A stretch of DNA of 64,000 nucleotides from Inquilinus sp052113205 (GTDB lineage: Bacteria; Pseudomonadota; Alphaproteobacteria; DSM-16000; Inquilinaceae), in assembly GCF_052113205.1 (NCBI RefSeq), contig NZ_JBFRCU010000034.1, forward strand, positions 2 to 64,001, in the 5' to 3' direction. The notes under the pieces were generated by a model that ran no database searches, was not told where the DNA came from, and worked only from the letters and a program-made list of their open reading frames with translations. Positions 1 through 8,168 of the stretch are shown in pieces; position 1 is the first letter of the stretch; the number at the start of each line of letters is the position of its first letter. The position numbers were made by a program, and so were the translations under genes.

Positions 1-15
1 GACCAACCCTCACCC

Positions 16-60
16 GGACATCCTGACGGATGTCCGACCTCTCCCGCCAGGCGGGAGAGG
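16..60. repeat. double perfect hairpin repeat
   Basis: Two perfect palindromes lie side by side: GGACATCC-TGAC-GGATGTCC (16-35) and an 11-bp arm CCTCTCCCGCC with a one-base centre (38-60). A relic of the second, cccgccaggcgggagaggcaac, recurs near 33030. This is the form of a dispersed extragenic palindromic repeat. It lies downstream of the lysR stop and could end that transcript. The rest of 1-168 shows no gene I can support. Confidence 0.6.
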
Positions 61-168
61 CAACGCGTGCAAGAACAGGCGATTGCCCTTCGGGACCGGG
101 CGGAAGCTGTCATGACGGATCTGTCGCTCACCAGCATGGCCCTATTTCAACCGCCGGCGGCGGCAGGA

Positions 169-1074
169 TCAAGGCGTCGCGACCTCCTGCAGCCGGCCCT
201 CCAGCACATCGCGCCGTTCACGGAACAGGGCGACGAGCGAATCCATCACCCGTCGGACTCGCGAAAGGGCCCGCAGGTCGCGGTGGACCAGCAGCCACTG
301 GTCGACCCCGACCTCCTCCACCACCGGCCGCAGCCGGCGCAGGCCGGGGTCCGGGTCGCCGGCACAGCAGGGCAGCAGCCCCACCGCCTCGCCGCTGCGC
401 ACCGCCTGCTGCAGCACCAGCCAGTTGTTGACCCGCACCGCCGGCCGGGCGCCCTGCAACAGCTCCGCCACCCAGGCCTGGCCGGGCATGTAGCTATGCT
501 CCTCGTCGAAGCCGGCCCAGGTCAGGCGGCGCAGCCCTTCCGGCGTCGTGTCGGCAACCTCATGGCCGCGGCCGGCATAGATCGCGTACTCGACCCGGCC
601 CAGCCGCCGCGCCACCAGGCTCGACACGTCCGGCACCTGCTCGCGGATCAGCAGGTCGGCCTCGCGCCGCGACAGGTTGGCCAGCATGTGGCTGGCCGCC
701 AGCTCGATCTCGATGCATTGCAGGCCGCGCCGCAGCGGCGGCAGGTGGTCGGCCAGGAAGCCCGTCATCGCCTCACCGGCCGAGACCCGGACCGTGCCAT
801 GCGCGGTGTCGCCGAGCCCGGCGCTGCGCCGCTGGATCGATTCGGCGGCGCGCTCCATCGCCTCGGTGTCGGCCAGCAGCTCCTCGCCCGCCGCGGTCAG
901 CACGAATCGGTCCGGCAGCCGATCGAACAGCCGGGCGCCGATCGACTCCTCCAGGCTGCGCACCCGCCGCGCCACGGTCGGGTGGCTGACCTGCAGCCGC
1001 CGCGCCGCCGCGGTCAGGTTGCCCTCGCGCGCCAGGGTCAGGAACACGCGCAGATCGTCCCAGTCGGCGGCCAT
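169..1074 (-). CDS. LysR-family transcriptional regulator
   Basis: A 301-residue LysR-type regulator. Residues 1-60 form the winged helix-turn-helix, with the family pattern DWDDLRVFLTLAREGNLTAA and then SHPTVARRVRSLEE. The remainder (about 90-290) fits the effector-binding domain. I chose the ATG at 1074 because AGGAG sits 9 bases before it and the family normally begins right at the DW-DLR motif; an in-frame ATG at 1083 is too close to AGGAG. The gene is divergent from the fused ABC exporter at 1236, so that exporter is a plausible target together with lysR itself. The effector cannot be told from sequence. Confidence 0.9.
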   Translation of the reverse strand: MAADWDDLRVFLTLAREGNLTAAARRLQVSHPTVARRVRSLEESIGARLFDRLPDRFVLTAAGEELLADTEAMERAAESIQRRSAGLGDTAHGTVRVSAGEAMTGFLADHLPPLRRGLQCIEIELAASHMLANLSRREADLLIREQVPDVSSLVARRLGRVEYAIYAGRGHEVADTTPEGLRRLTWAGFDEEHSYMPGQAWVAELLQGARPAVRVNNWLVLQQAVRSGEAVGLLPCCAGDPDPGLRRLRPVVEEVGVDQWLLVHRDLRALSRVRRVMDSLVALFRERRDVLEGRLQEVATP

Positions 1075-1235
1075 GGCTCGCATCTCCTGCCTCGATATGC
1101 CTGAACAGAAACGTACAGCCTGTCCTCGAATTTGTCGAATTCCGTTCACCAGCGTTCACGATATCGTCAGGTCGGGGCCGGCCCGACCCATCCGACGACA
1201 GGCGACCGGCAGCATCATTTCATCAGAGGGATGCG
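1075..1235. promoter_or_regulatory. lysR / ABC exporter divergent control region
   Basis: A 161-bp divergent intergenic region. It holds two direct copies of CGTTCAC (about 1143-1149 and 1153-1159), one helical turn apart, which could be half-sites for the LysR protein. AGAGGG at 1225-1230 is the ribosome binding site of the exporter. Operator function is inferred from position only. Confidence 0.35.
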
Positions 1236-4200
1236 ATGCATTTCGAACCGCGCCTGTGGAAGTTCACGGAAGGAGTCCGCCTCCGCATCGCCGGGGCGGT
1301 GGCGGTCGGCCTGGTTTCGGTGGCGCTCGGCGTCGCCCGGCTGGCCCTGCTGGGCTGGCTGATCGGCCAGGTCTTCGCCGGCCGGCCGCTGGCCGAGCTG
1401 GTGCCGTCCATCGTCTTGATCGCCGGAATCATGGTGCTGCGCGGCGTCGCCGAATACGGAAGGGTGATGGTGGCACATGAGACCGCGTCGCGGGTCCAGG
1501 CCCGGCTGCGGCGTACCATCTTCGACCGGATCGCCGCGCTGGGGCCCGGCACCGTCGCTCGCCGCCGCTCCGGCGCGCTGACCCTGTCGCTGATCGACGG
1601 GGTGGAGCAGCTGGAGGTCTATTTCGGCCAGTTCCTGCCGCAGTTCCTGATCGCGCTGCTGACGCCGATCCTGATCTTCGCCGCCATCGCCTTCGTCGAC
1701 CTGCCGGTGGCCGTGGTGATGCTGGCCTTCGCCCTGATCGCCCTGTTCGGCCCGGCGCTGTGGCATCGGCGCGAGACCGGCAGCTCGCTGCAGCTGCGCC
1801 AGGTCTATGCCGATTTCGCCGCCGAGTTCCTGGATTCGGTGCAGGGCCTGGCGACGCTGAAGGCCTTCGGCCAGAGCGGCGCGCGGGGCGCGACCCTGAA
1901 GCTCAAGGCGCAGTCGGTGTTCCGCAGCACCATGCGGGTGCTGGGGTCCAATGTGCTGGCCCGCGGCATCACCGACAGCGCCATCGCCAGCGGCGCCGCC
2001 GCTGCCCTGGCGCTGGGCGCCTGGCGGGTTGACAGCGGCGCCATGGCCCTGTCGGCGCTGCTGGTCATCCTGATGCTGGGGGTCGAGATCTTCCGGCCGA
2101 TGCGCGAGCTGCGGTCGGTGCTGCACCAGGGCATGGTCGGCCTGTCCGCCGCCCAGGGCATCTACGGGGTGCTGGATGACACGCCGGAGGTGGCGGATGC
2201 CGCCCCGGCGGCGCTGGCCCGGCCGCTGGACCCGACCATCGAATTCGACGGCGTGCGCTTCCGCTATCCCGGCACCCGCCGCACCATCCATGAGGCGCTG
2301 AGCTTCGAGGCCAGGGCCGGCGAGCGGATCGGCCTGGTCGGCCCGTCCGGTGGCGGCAAATCGTCGATCGTCCGCCTGCTGCTGCGCTTCTACGACCCGG
2401 AGGCCGGCTCGATCCGCCTGGGCGGGCACGACCTGCGCGGCCTGTCCTTCGCCCAGATCCGGTCGATGATCTCAGTGGTGAACCAGGACACCTTCCTGTT
2501 CCACGGCACGGTCGAGGACAACATCCGCATGGGCCGGCCGGAGGCCACCGAGGCCGAGGTCGAGGCCGCCGCCCGCGCCGCCAACATCCACGGCTTCGTC
2601 CAGTCGCTGCCGCAGGGCTATCGCACCGTGGTCGGCGAGAAGGGCGTGAAGCTGTCCGGCGGCCAGCGCCAGCGCGTCGCCATCGCCCGCGCCCTGCTGC
2701 GCGACACCCCGATCCTGGTGCTGGACGAGGCGCTGTCCGCGGTCGACGCCGAGAACGAGGCTGTGATCCAGGAGGCGCTGGACCGGCTGATGCAGGGCCG
2801 CACCACGCTGGTGCTGGCGCACCGCCTGTCGAGCGTGATCGGCTGCGACCGCATCCTGGTGCTGGACCGCGGCCGGGTGGTCGAGAGTGGCCCCCATGCC
2901 GCACTGATGCAGCAGGGCGGCGTCTATGCCGGGCTGATGGCCGAGCAGGCGCGCGAATCCGCCGCCAGCACGATCATCGACACGCTGGGCATCGACTCAC
3001 CCGTCGCCGCCCGCACCGCCGAGTCGGCTCCGACTGCGCCCGGCGCCGCGTCCAAATCGGAGACCGAGGGCATCCTCAAGGCCGAGGGACTGGGCTGGGG
3101 CCGGCTGGTGGCCGAGCTGATGAAGCTGGCCATGCCCTGGAAGGGCAAGCTGGCCCTGACCTTCGCCTTCGGCGTGCTGCGCGTCGTCAGCTTCATCGGC
3201 GTCGGGGTGCTCAGCGCCCTGGTCCTGCTGGCGCTGAAGAACGGCGAGCCCTATGGCGGGCTGCTCTGGGCCCTGGCCGTGGTGGCGCCGCTGTCCGGCG
3301 TGCTGCACTGGCTGGAATCCTGGATCGCGCACGACATGGCCTTCCGCCTGCTGGCCGACATGCGCGGCGACGTGTTCCGCAAGCTCGATGCCCTGGCCCC
3401 GGCCTATCTGGTGCGGCGGCGTACCGGCGACCTGATGGCGCTGGTCACCCACGACATCGAGCTGGTGGAGTATTTCTTCGCCCACACCGTGGCGCCGGCC
3501 TTCGTCGCCGTGCTGGTGCCGGCGGCGGTGCTGGCGGTGCTGGTCTGGGCCAGCCCGTGGATCGCCCTGGCGCTGCTGCCCTTCCTGCTGGCGGTGGCCG
3601 TCAGCCCGTTCCTGATGCGCGGCCGGGTCGACACGCTCGGCTCCGAGTCGCGGGAGGCGGCCGGCGAGCTCGGCGCCTTCGCCGTCGACTCGGTGCAGGG
3701 ATTGGGCGAGATCGTCGCCTTCCAGCAGGAGGGCGCGCGCGGCGACCGTTTGGACGCGCTGTCGCAGCGCTTCATCCGGCTGCGCCTGCCCTTCTTCGCC
3801 GAGCTGACCCGGCAGCAGAGCCTGCTGGAGATCCTGACCGGCCTGGGCGGCCTGGCCGTGGTGGTGACCGGCGCCGCGCTGTCGACCCATGGCGCGATCG
3901 ACCCCGGCCTGCTGCCGCTGCTGACCATCCTGGCCATGGCCGCCTTCCTGCCGGTGTCGGAGATCGCCCAGGTCGGCCGCCAGCTGGCCGACACGCTGGG
4001 CGCCACCCGCCGCATCTATGGGCTGAAGGCCGAGCCGGTGCCGGTCTTCGACGGTCCGGGCGTGCCGGACCATTCCGGCCCGGCGGCGCTGACGCTGCAG
4101 GGCGTCGGCTTCACCTATCCGGGCCAGGGCCGGCGCGCCCTGTCCGGGGTGACGGTGGAGATCCCGGCCGGCAAGACCGTGGCGCTGGTCGGCACCTCCG

Positions 4201-4826
4201 GCGCCGGCAAGACCACCACGGCGCAGCTGCTGATGCGGTTCTGGGACGTGGATGAGGGCCGGATCCTGCTGAACGGCGCCGACCTGCGCGACTACGAGCT
4301 CGACGATCTGCGGCGGCGCATCGCCCTGGTGGCGCAGGACACCTACCTGTTCAACGACACGCTGCGCGCCAACATCCTGATCGCCCGGCCGGAGGCGAGC
4401 GAGGCGGAGCTGGCGGCGGCGATCGGCCACGCCTCTCTGGCCGAGCTGGTCGAGACCCTGCCCGAGGGGCTCGACTCGCCGGTCGGCGAGCGCGGCACCG
4501 CCCTGTCCGGCGGCCAGCGCCAGCGCGTCGCCATCGCCCGCGCCTTCCTGAAGAACGCCTCGGTGCTGATCCTGGACGAGGCGACCTCGCATCTCGACAC
4601 GGTGAACGAGCAGGCGGTGCGCCGGGCGCTGGACCGGCTGCAGGCCGACCGCACCACCATCGTCATCGCCCACCGCCTTTCGACCGTGCGCGACGCCGAC
4701 CTGATCGTGGTGCTGGACGAGGGCCGGGTGGCGGAGACCGGAACCCATGCGGCGCTGCTGGTCCGCGGCGGCCTCTACGCCCAGCTGGTCTCCCGCCAGC
4801 TCGCCTCGGCCCAGGCGGCGCAGTAG
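1236..4826 (+). CDS. fused tandem ABC exporter, CydD/CydC-like
   Basis: A 1196-residue polypeptide carrying two complete ABC exporter halves, so one chain could make the whole transporter. Half one: membrane segments in about 1-300, Walker A GPSGGGKSS near 369-377, signature LSGGQRQR near 472, Walker B ILVLDEALS near 495. Half two: membrane segments about 630-930, Walker A GTSGAGKTT near 985, LSGGQRQR near 1089, VLILDEATS near 1110. The membrane halves resemble the thiol-reductant exporters CydD/CydC, which export cysteine or glutathione and support cytochrome bd assembly. No cydAB is in the window, so the substrate is open. Start ATG 1236 has AGAGGG five bases upstream. A LysR gene is divergent. 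Confidence 0.85.
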   Translation: MHFEPRLWKFTEGVRLRIAGAVAVGLVSVALGVARLALLGWLIGQVFAGRPLAELVPSIVLIAGIMVLRGVAEYGRVMVAHETASRVQARLRRTIFDRIAALGPGTVARRRSGALTLSLIDGVEQLEVYFGQFLPQFLIALLTPILIFAAIAFVDLPVAVVMLAFALIALFGPALWHRRETGSSLQLRQVYADFAAEFLDSVQGLATLKAFGQSGARGATLKLKAQSVFRSTMRVLGSNVLARGITDSAIASGAAAALALGAWRVDSGAMALSALLVILMLGVEIFRPMRELRSVLHQGMVGLSAAQGIYGVLDDTPEVADAAPAALARPLDPTIEFDGVRFRYPGTRRTIHEALSFEARAGERIGLVGPSGGGKSSIVRLLLRFYDPEAGSIRLGGHDLRGLSFAQIRSMISVVNQDTFLFHGTVEDNIRMGRPEATEAEVEAAARAANIHGFVQSLPQGYRTVVGEKGVKLSGGQRQRVAIARALLRDTPILVLDEALSAVDAENEAVIQEALDRLMQGRTTLVLAHRLSSVIGCDRILVLDRGRVVESGPHAALMQQGGVYAGLMAEQARESAASTIIDTLGIDSPVAARTAESAPTAPGAASKSETEGILKAEGLGWGRLVAELMKLAMPWKGKLALTFAFGVLRVVSFIGVGVLSALVLLALKNGEPYGGLLWALAVVAPLSGVLHWLESWIAHDMAFRLLADMRGDVFRKLDALAPAYLVRRRTGDLMALVTHDIELVEYFFAHTVAPAFVAVLVPAAVLAVLVWASPWIALALLPFLLAVAVSPFLMRGRVDTLGSESREAAGELGAFAVDSVQGLGEIVAFQQEGARGDRLDALSQRFIRLRLPFFAELTRQQSLLEILTGLGGLAVVVTGAALSTHGAIDPGLLPLLTILAMAAFLPVSEIAQVGRQLADTLGATRRIYGLKAEPVPVFDGPGVPDHSGPAALTLQGVGFTYPGQGRRALSGVTVEIPAGKTVALVGTSGAGKTTTAQLLMRFWDVDEGRILLNGADLRDYELDDLRRRIALVAQDTYLFNDTLRANILIARPEASEAELAAAIGHASLAELVETLPEGLDSPVGERGTALSGGQRQRVAIARAFLKNASVLILDEATSHLDTVNEQAVRRALDRLQADRTTIVIAHRLSTVRDADLIVVLDEGRVAETGTHAALLVRGGLYAQLVSRQLASAQAAQ

Positions 4827-4842
4827 GTGGATGATCATGGTT

Positions 4843-4867
4843 TCATATCATCCGCGATATGATATGA
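4843..4867. promoter_or_regulatory. inverted repeat operator before PIN/RHH module
   Basis: A perfect inverted repeat TCATATCAT (4843-4851), spacer ccgcgat, ATGATATGA (4859-4867), in an AT-rich stretch just before the toxin start. Ribbon-helix-helix antitoxins commonly bind such palindromes and repress their own operon, so this is the likely autoregulatory site and overlaps the promoter region. Palindrome seen; function inferred. Confidence 0.65.
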
Positions 4868-4873
4868 TGGTTG

Positions 4874-5293
4874 ATGATACGAGCGGTTCTCGACACCAAC
4901 ATCCTGGTTTCAGCCCGTCGCAGCCGGATGAGCGCCTCTAACGCGCTTCTCCGTGCGGTCGATCAGCGACGCTTTCGGATGTTGGCAAGCGTTCCGCTCT
5001 TTCTGGAGTATGAAGCCGTGTTGTGCCGGCCCGAGCACCTGCTGGCAGCCCGTCTGACGCCCGAGGCGGTCGCGGGATTCCTGGACTATCTTGCCGGGCT
5101 GGTCGCACCGGTGAGGCTGCACTATCTGTGGCGGCCGCAACTCGGCGACGTGGCGGACGAAATGGTGCTGGAAACGGCGATCAACGGCCGAGCGGACTGT
5201 ATCGTGACCTTCAACACCGGGCATTTCACACCGGCAGATCGGTTCGGGATCGAGATCGTCGCGCCTGCAGAGCTGCTGAGGAGGATCGGATGA
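4874..5293 (+). CDS. PIN-domain toxin (VapC-like ribonuclease)
   Basis: A 139-residue PIN-domain protein. The acidic site is visible: D7 in VLDTNI, E45/E47 in FLEYEAVL, D92 and D95/E96 in GDVADEMVLE, and the final VTFNTGHF motif near 111-118. Family members are metal-dependent ribonucleases that block growth by cutting RNA. It overlaps the downstream antitoxin by ATGA (5290-5293), so translation is coupled, with toxin first, the reverse of the usual vapBC order. A TTG at 4871 is also in frame, but ATG 4874 gives the normal N-terminus. Base composition is less GC-rich than the neighbours, which fits horizontal transfer. Confidence 0.85.
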   Translation: MIRAVLDTNILVSARRSRMSASNALLRAVDQRRFRMLASVPLFLEYEAVLCRPEHLLAARLTPEAVAGFLDYLAGLVAPVRLHYLWRPQLGDVADEMVLETAINGRADCIVTFNTGHFTPADRFGIEIVAPAELLRRIG

Positions 5294-5532
5294 GCAAGGC
5301 CAACTATGCGCTGCGGCTTCAGCCTTCGCTCAAGAGCGCGGCTGAGCGCTTGGCGGCGGCGGAAGGCACCAGCCTGAATCAGTTCATCAACGTTGCCGTG
5401 GCCGAAAAGCTGTCGGCGCTCGAAACGGAAGAATTCTTCCGGAAGCGGGCGGCCGCGGGAGACCGGGCAGCGTTCCTGCGCTTTCTCGACGAGGCCGGTG
5501 ACGAGCCGCCGGCCGATGCGGACGCCGGCTGA
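5290..5532 (+). CDS. ribbon-helix-helix antitoxin (HicB/Arc-like)
   Basis: An 80-residue protein whose first 50 residues give the ribbon-helix-helix pattern: a short strand (YALRLQPSLKSAAERLAA), then GTSLNQFINVAVAEKLSAL. This fold is typical of HicB C-terminal and Arc/CopG-type DNA-binding antitoxins. The acidic C-terminus probably covers the PIN toxin. It starts inside the toxin stop codon (ATGA). The palindrome at 4843-4867 is its likely binding site. Confidence 0.8.
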   Translation: MSKANYALRLQPSLKSAAERLAAAEGTSLNQFINVAVAEKLSALETEEFFRKRAAAGDRAAFLRFLDEAGDEPPADADAG

Positions 5533-5538
5533 GGCAAT

Positions 5539-6522
5539 CTACTCCCCCGCCGCCTTCCGGGCCGCAGCGGCGCCTTCACCGGTCAGCTGCAGGAAGATGT
5601 CCTCCAGGTCGGTCTCCTCGGTGGTCAGGTCGGCGATGCGCACGCCGGCCTGGTCCATCAGGTTGAGAAGGTCGCCCAGCCGGGTCTCGCTCGGCCGGTA
5701 GCGCACCACCAGCCGGGTCGCGTCCGCCAGCTCCATGCCGCGGGCGGCCAGGGCCGGCGGCAGTGCGTCCAAGGGCTCGCTCAAGCTCACCACCAGGGTC
5801 TTGCTGTCGACGCTGGACAAGAGGTTGGTGGTGCTGTCGCAGGCGACGATGCGGCCCTGATCGATGATCGCGATCCGGTCGCACAGCTCTTCCGCCTCCT
5901 CCAGGTAATGCGTGGTCAGCACGATGGTGGTGCCGGCCCGGTTCAGCGCCCGGACATGGGCCCACAGGCTGCGCCGCAGCTCGATGTCGACGCCGGCGGT
6001 CGGCTCGTCCAGCACCAGCACCGGCGGCGAATGCACCATCGCCTTGGCCACCATCAGCCGCCGCCGCATGCCGCCCGACAGGGTGCGGGCATAGGCGTCG
6101 GCCTTGTCGGCCAGGCCGACTGCGGCCAGGAGATCCGCGGTGATCCGCTCCTTCTTCGGCACGCCGTACAGCCCGGCCTGCAGGTCCAGCAGCTCGCGCG
6201 GGGTGAAGAACGGGTCGATGTTCAGCTCCTGCGGCACCACGCCGATCGCGGCCCGCGCCTGGCGCGTCGCCCGGGCGATGTCGAAGCCCCAGATCCAGGC
6301 ATCGCCCGCGGTCTTGGTGACCAGGCCGGCCAGGATGTTGATCAGGGTCGACTTGCCGGCGCCGTTCGGGCCCAAGAGGCCGAAGATCGAGCCGGCGGGG
6401 ATGTCGAGATCGATCGGGTGCAGCGCCAGCTTGTCCGGCTGCTTGTTGCGCCCGCGATAGGTCTTGGTCAGGCCGCGCAGGCGGATGGCGCTCTCGGGTG
6501 CGGCGTTCGGCGCGGCATTCAT
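5539..6522 (-). CDS. ABC-2 type transporter ATP-binding protein
   Basis: A 327-residue ATPase: Walker A GPNGAGKST (51-59), Q-loop region VVPQEL near 96-101, signature LSGGMRRR (148-155), Walker B VLVLDEPTAG (168-177), and the switch histidine in LTTHYLEEAEE. The C-terminal 90 residues are the regulatory extension common to YadG/CcmA-like ATPases of ABC-2 exporters. Such ATPases need a membrane partner, usually the adjacent gene, but none is here: the toxin-antitoxin pair lies on its 3' side and the zf-CHCC gene is divergent. I took ATG 6522 rather than 6585 because homologous sequence begins only after it. The substrate is unknown. Confidence 0.85.
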   Translation of the reverse strand: MNAAPNAAPESAIRLRGLTKTYRGRNKQPDKLALHPIDLDIPAGSIFGLLGPNGAGKSTLINILAGLVTKTAGDAWIWGFDIARATRQARAAIGVVPQELNIDPFFTPRELLDLQAGLYGVPKKERITADLLAAVGLADKADAYARTLSGGMRRRLMVAKAMVHSPPVLVLDEPTAGVDIELRRSLWAHVRALNRAGTTIVLTTHYLEEAEELCDRIAIIDQGRIVACDSTTNLLSSVDSKTLVVSLSEPLDALPPALAARGMELADATRLVVRYRPSETRLGDLLNLMDQAGVRIADLTTEETDLEDIFLQLTGEGAAAARKAAGE

Positions 6523-6621
6523 GATTATCGTGAAACAGTTGATCGGCCGGACGCCATGGGTATCATCCGGCCGGAATCCGGGCAATCATCGCCCGTCATG
6601 CCCTTGCCGCCAGGAACAGCC

Positions 6622-6813
6622 ATGCAGCCCGCCACCCTCCAGCCGTCCGAAGTGATCGAGGTCGACCGCGATGTCGAGACCGTCGGGTGCGACGGCGGCG
6701 GCGCGCCGCTGGGCCACCCGATGGTCTATTACCCGATCGGGCATGAGCACGAGGTGGTGTGCAACTATTGCGGCCGCCGCTTCGTCCGCAAGGCCAACCG
6801 CCACGGCCACTGA
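6622..6813 (+). CDS. zf-CHCC zinc-finger mini-protein (NDUFS6-like)
   Basis: A 63-residue protein with the zf-CHCC arrangement C23-X8-H32-X14-C47-X2-C50 and the family signature GGGAPLGHP. Homologues include the mitochondrial complex I subunit NDUFS6; in alphaproteobacteria they are small stand-alone proteins thought to be complex I accessory subunits. ATG 6622 has AGGAA (6612-6616) upstream and is preferred to ATG 6598. It is the first gene of a tight run leading to yjbR and two nucleotidyltransferases. Confidence 0.85.
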   Translation: MQPATLQPSEVIEVDRDVETVGCDGGGAPLGHPMVYYPIGHEHEVVCNYCGRRFVRKANRHGH

Positions 6814-6829
6814 CCGCGCCGAGGGCGCG

Positions 6830-7183
6830 GTGACGCCCGAAACGGTCGAGGCATTCTGCCTGACCCTGCCCGGCGCGGCCCTGAGCGTGCAATGGGGCGG
6901 CGCCCATGTGTTCAAGGTCGGCGGCAAGATCTTCACCATCCTGGCCGGGATGTCGCGCGGCGCGCCCGAAGCCTGGTTCAAGGCGTCGGACTTCTCCTAC
7001 ATCCTGCTGGTCGAGCAGCCGGGCATCCGCCCGGCGCCCTATCTGGCCCGCGCTAAATGGGTGGCGGCGGCGCTCGACGCCCTGCCGCCGGACGACCTGC
7101 AGGCCTATCTGCGCGAGGCGCACCGCCTGGTCCTGGCCAAGCTGACCCGGGCAGCCCGGGCGGAGATCCTGGGGGCGGGGTGA
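6830..7183 (+). CDS. MmcQ/YjbR family protein
   Basis: A 117-residue YjbR-type protein (double-wing fold), recognised by the start VTPETVEAFCLTLPGA, the GGKIFTIL segment and KASDFSYILL. Family members are described as DNA-binding-like proteins of unknown role. It starts with GTG 16 bases after the zf-CHCC stop and ends one base before the next gene, so it belongs to the same operon. Length is normal for the family. Confidence 0.85.
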   Translation: MTPETVEAFCLTLPGAALSVQWGGAHVFKVGGKIFTILAGMSRGAPEAWFKASDFSYILLVEQPGIRPAPYLARAKWVAAALDALPPDDLQAYLREAHRLVLAKLTRAARAEILGAG

Positions 7184-7184
7184 G

Positions 7185-8168
7185 ATGCGCATCCTGGTCG
7201 AGATGCGGTGCGGGTCGCATCTGTACGGCACCGCAACGCCCGATTCCGACATCGACCTGAAGGCCGTCTACCTCCCGGCGGCGCGCGATCTGCTGCTGCA
7301 ACGGGTTCCCGCCACAATCGTGGACTCCCGCCCGAAGGAACATGGCGAACGCAACCGGCCCGGCGATGTCGACCGGGAGGTGTTCAGCCTGCAGCGCTAT
7401 CTGGATCTCCTGGTCGGCGGGCAGCCCATGGCGATCGAGATGCTGTTCGCCCCGGACAGCGTGATGACCGTCCCGCCGGACGGGATCTGGCGCGAACTTC
7501 AGGCCGCGGCGCCGCGGCTGGTCAGCCGGCGGGCCGCGTCCTTCGTCCGCTATTGCCGGCAGCAGGCCAACAAATACGGCATCAAGGGCTCCCGCGCCGC
7601 CACCGCTCGGCAGGCCCTGGCCGTGCTGGAAGCCGCGGAGCGTGCCTATGGCGCCGGCAGCCGCCTGGACCAGGCCGAGGCCATGCTGGAGACGCTGGCC
7701 GCCGCGGCCGAGCATGTCGCCCTGGTCGACATCGAGGTCCAGCCCGGGCGCTTGGCGCGGCATCTCGACATCTGCGGTCGCAAGGCGCCGTTCCATGCCT
7801 CGATCAAGACGGCGCGGGAGCTGGCGGCACGGCTGGTGGCCGAATACGGACAGCGGGCGCTGGAGGCGGAACGCCAGCAGGGCATCGACTGGAAGGCGCT
7901 GTCGCACGCCGTGCGGGTCGGGCACGAGGCGCTGGAGTTGTTCACGACCGGCCGCCTGAGGTTTCCCCTGGCCACGGCAGACCATCTGTTGCGGATCAAA
8001 CGCGGCGAGCTGCCCTATGCCACCGTCGCCGAGGAGATCGAGCTGCTGATGGAGCGGGCCGAAGCGGCCGCCGCGGCATCGATCCTGCCCACGGAGCCGG
8101 ATCTGGCCGCCGCCGAGGCCATGGTTGTGGGAGCGCATCGCCGGCAGATCCTGGAAGAGGGCGCATGA
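7185..8168 (+). CDS. RlaP-like nucleotidyltransferase (PF10127-type), first of pair
   Basis: A 327-residue protein opening directly with a polymerase-beta-type nucleotidyltransferase site: G10-S11 in RCGSHLYGTATPDSD and the metal-binding pair D22/D24 in SDIDLK. The long helical remainder contains FVRYCRQQANKYGIKGSR and a C-terminal half rich in Ala and Glu. The family (YcgL/RlaP) is common in phages and bacteria; RlaP members are linked to RNA repair with RNA ligases, but no ligase lies here. It follows yjbR by one base and overlaps the next nucleotidyltransferase by ATGA. Substrate unknown. Confidence 0.75.
   Translation: MRILVEMRCGSHLYGTATPDSDIDLKAVYLPAARDLLLQRVPATIVDSRPKEHGERNRPGDVDREVFSLQRYLDLLVGGQPMAIEMLFAPDSVMTVPPDGIWRELQAAAPRLVSRRAASFVRYCRQQANKYGIKGSRAATARQALAVLEAAERAYGAGSRLDQAEAMLETLAAAAEHVALVDIEVQPGRLARHLDICGRKAPFHASIKTARELAARLVAEYGQRALEAERQQGIDWKALSHAVRVGHEALELFTTGRLRFPLATADHLLRIKRGELPYATVAEEIELLMERAEAAAAASILPTEPDLAAAEAMVVGAHRRQILEEGA

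Noticed and set aside
67..1104. Long open frame opposite lysR
   Set aside because: Low-complexity Ala/Arg/Gln shadow; the LysR protein on the other strand is unmistakable.
2997..4838. 613-codon open frame opposite the ABC exporter
   Set aside because: Antisense shadow with His/Gln/Ala bias; the plus strand encodes a complete transporter.
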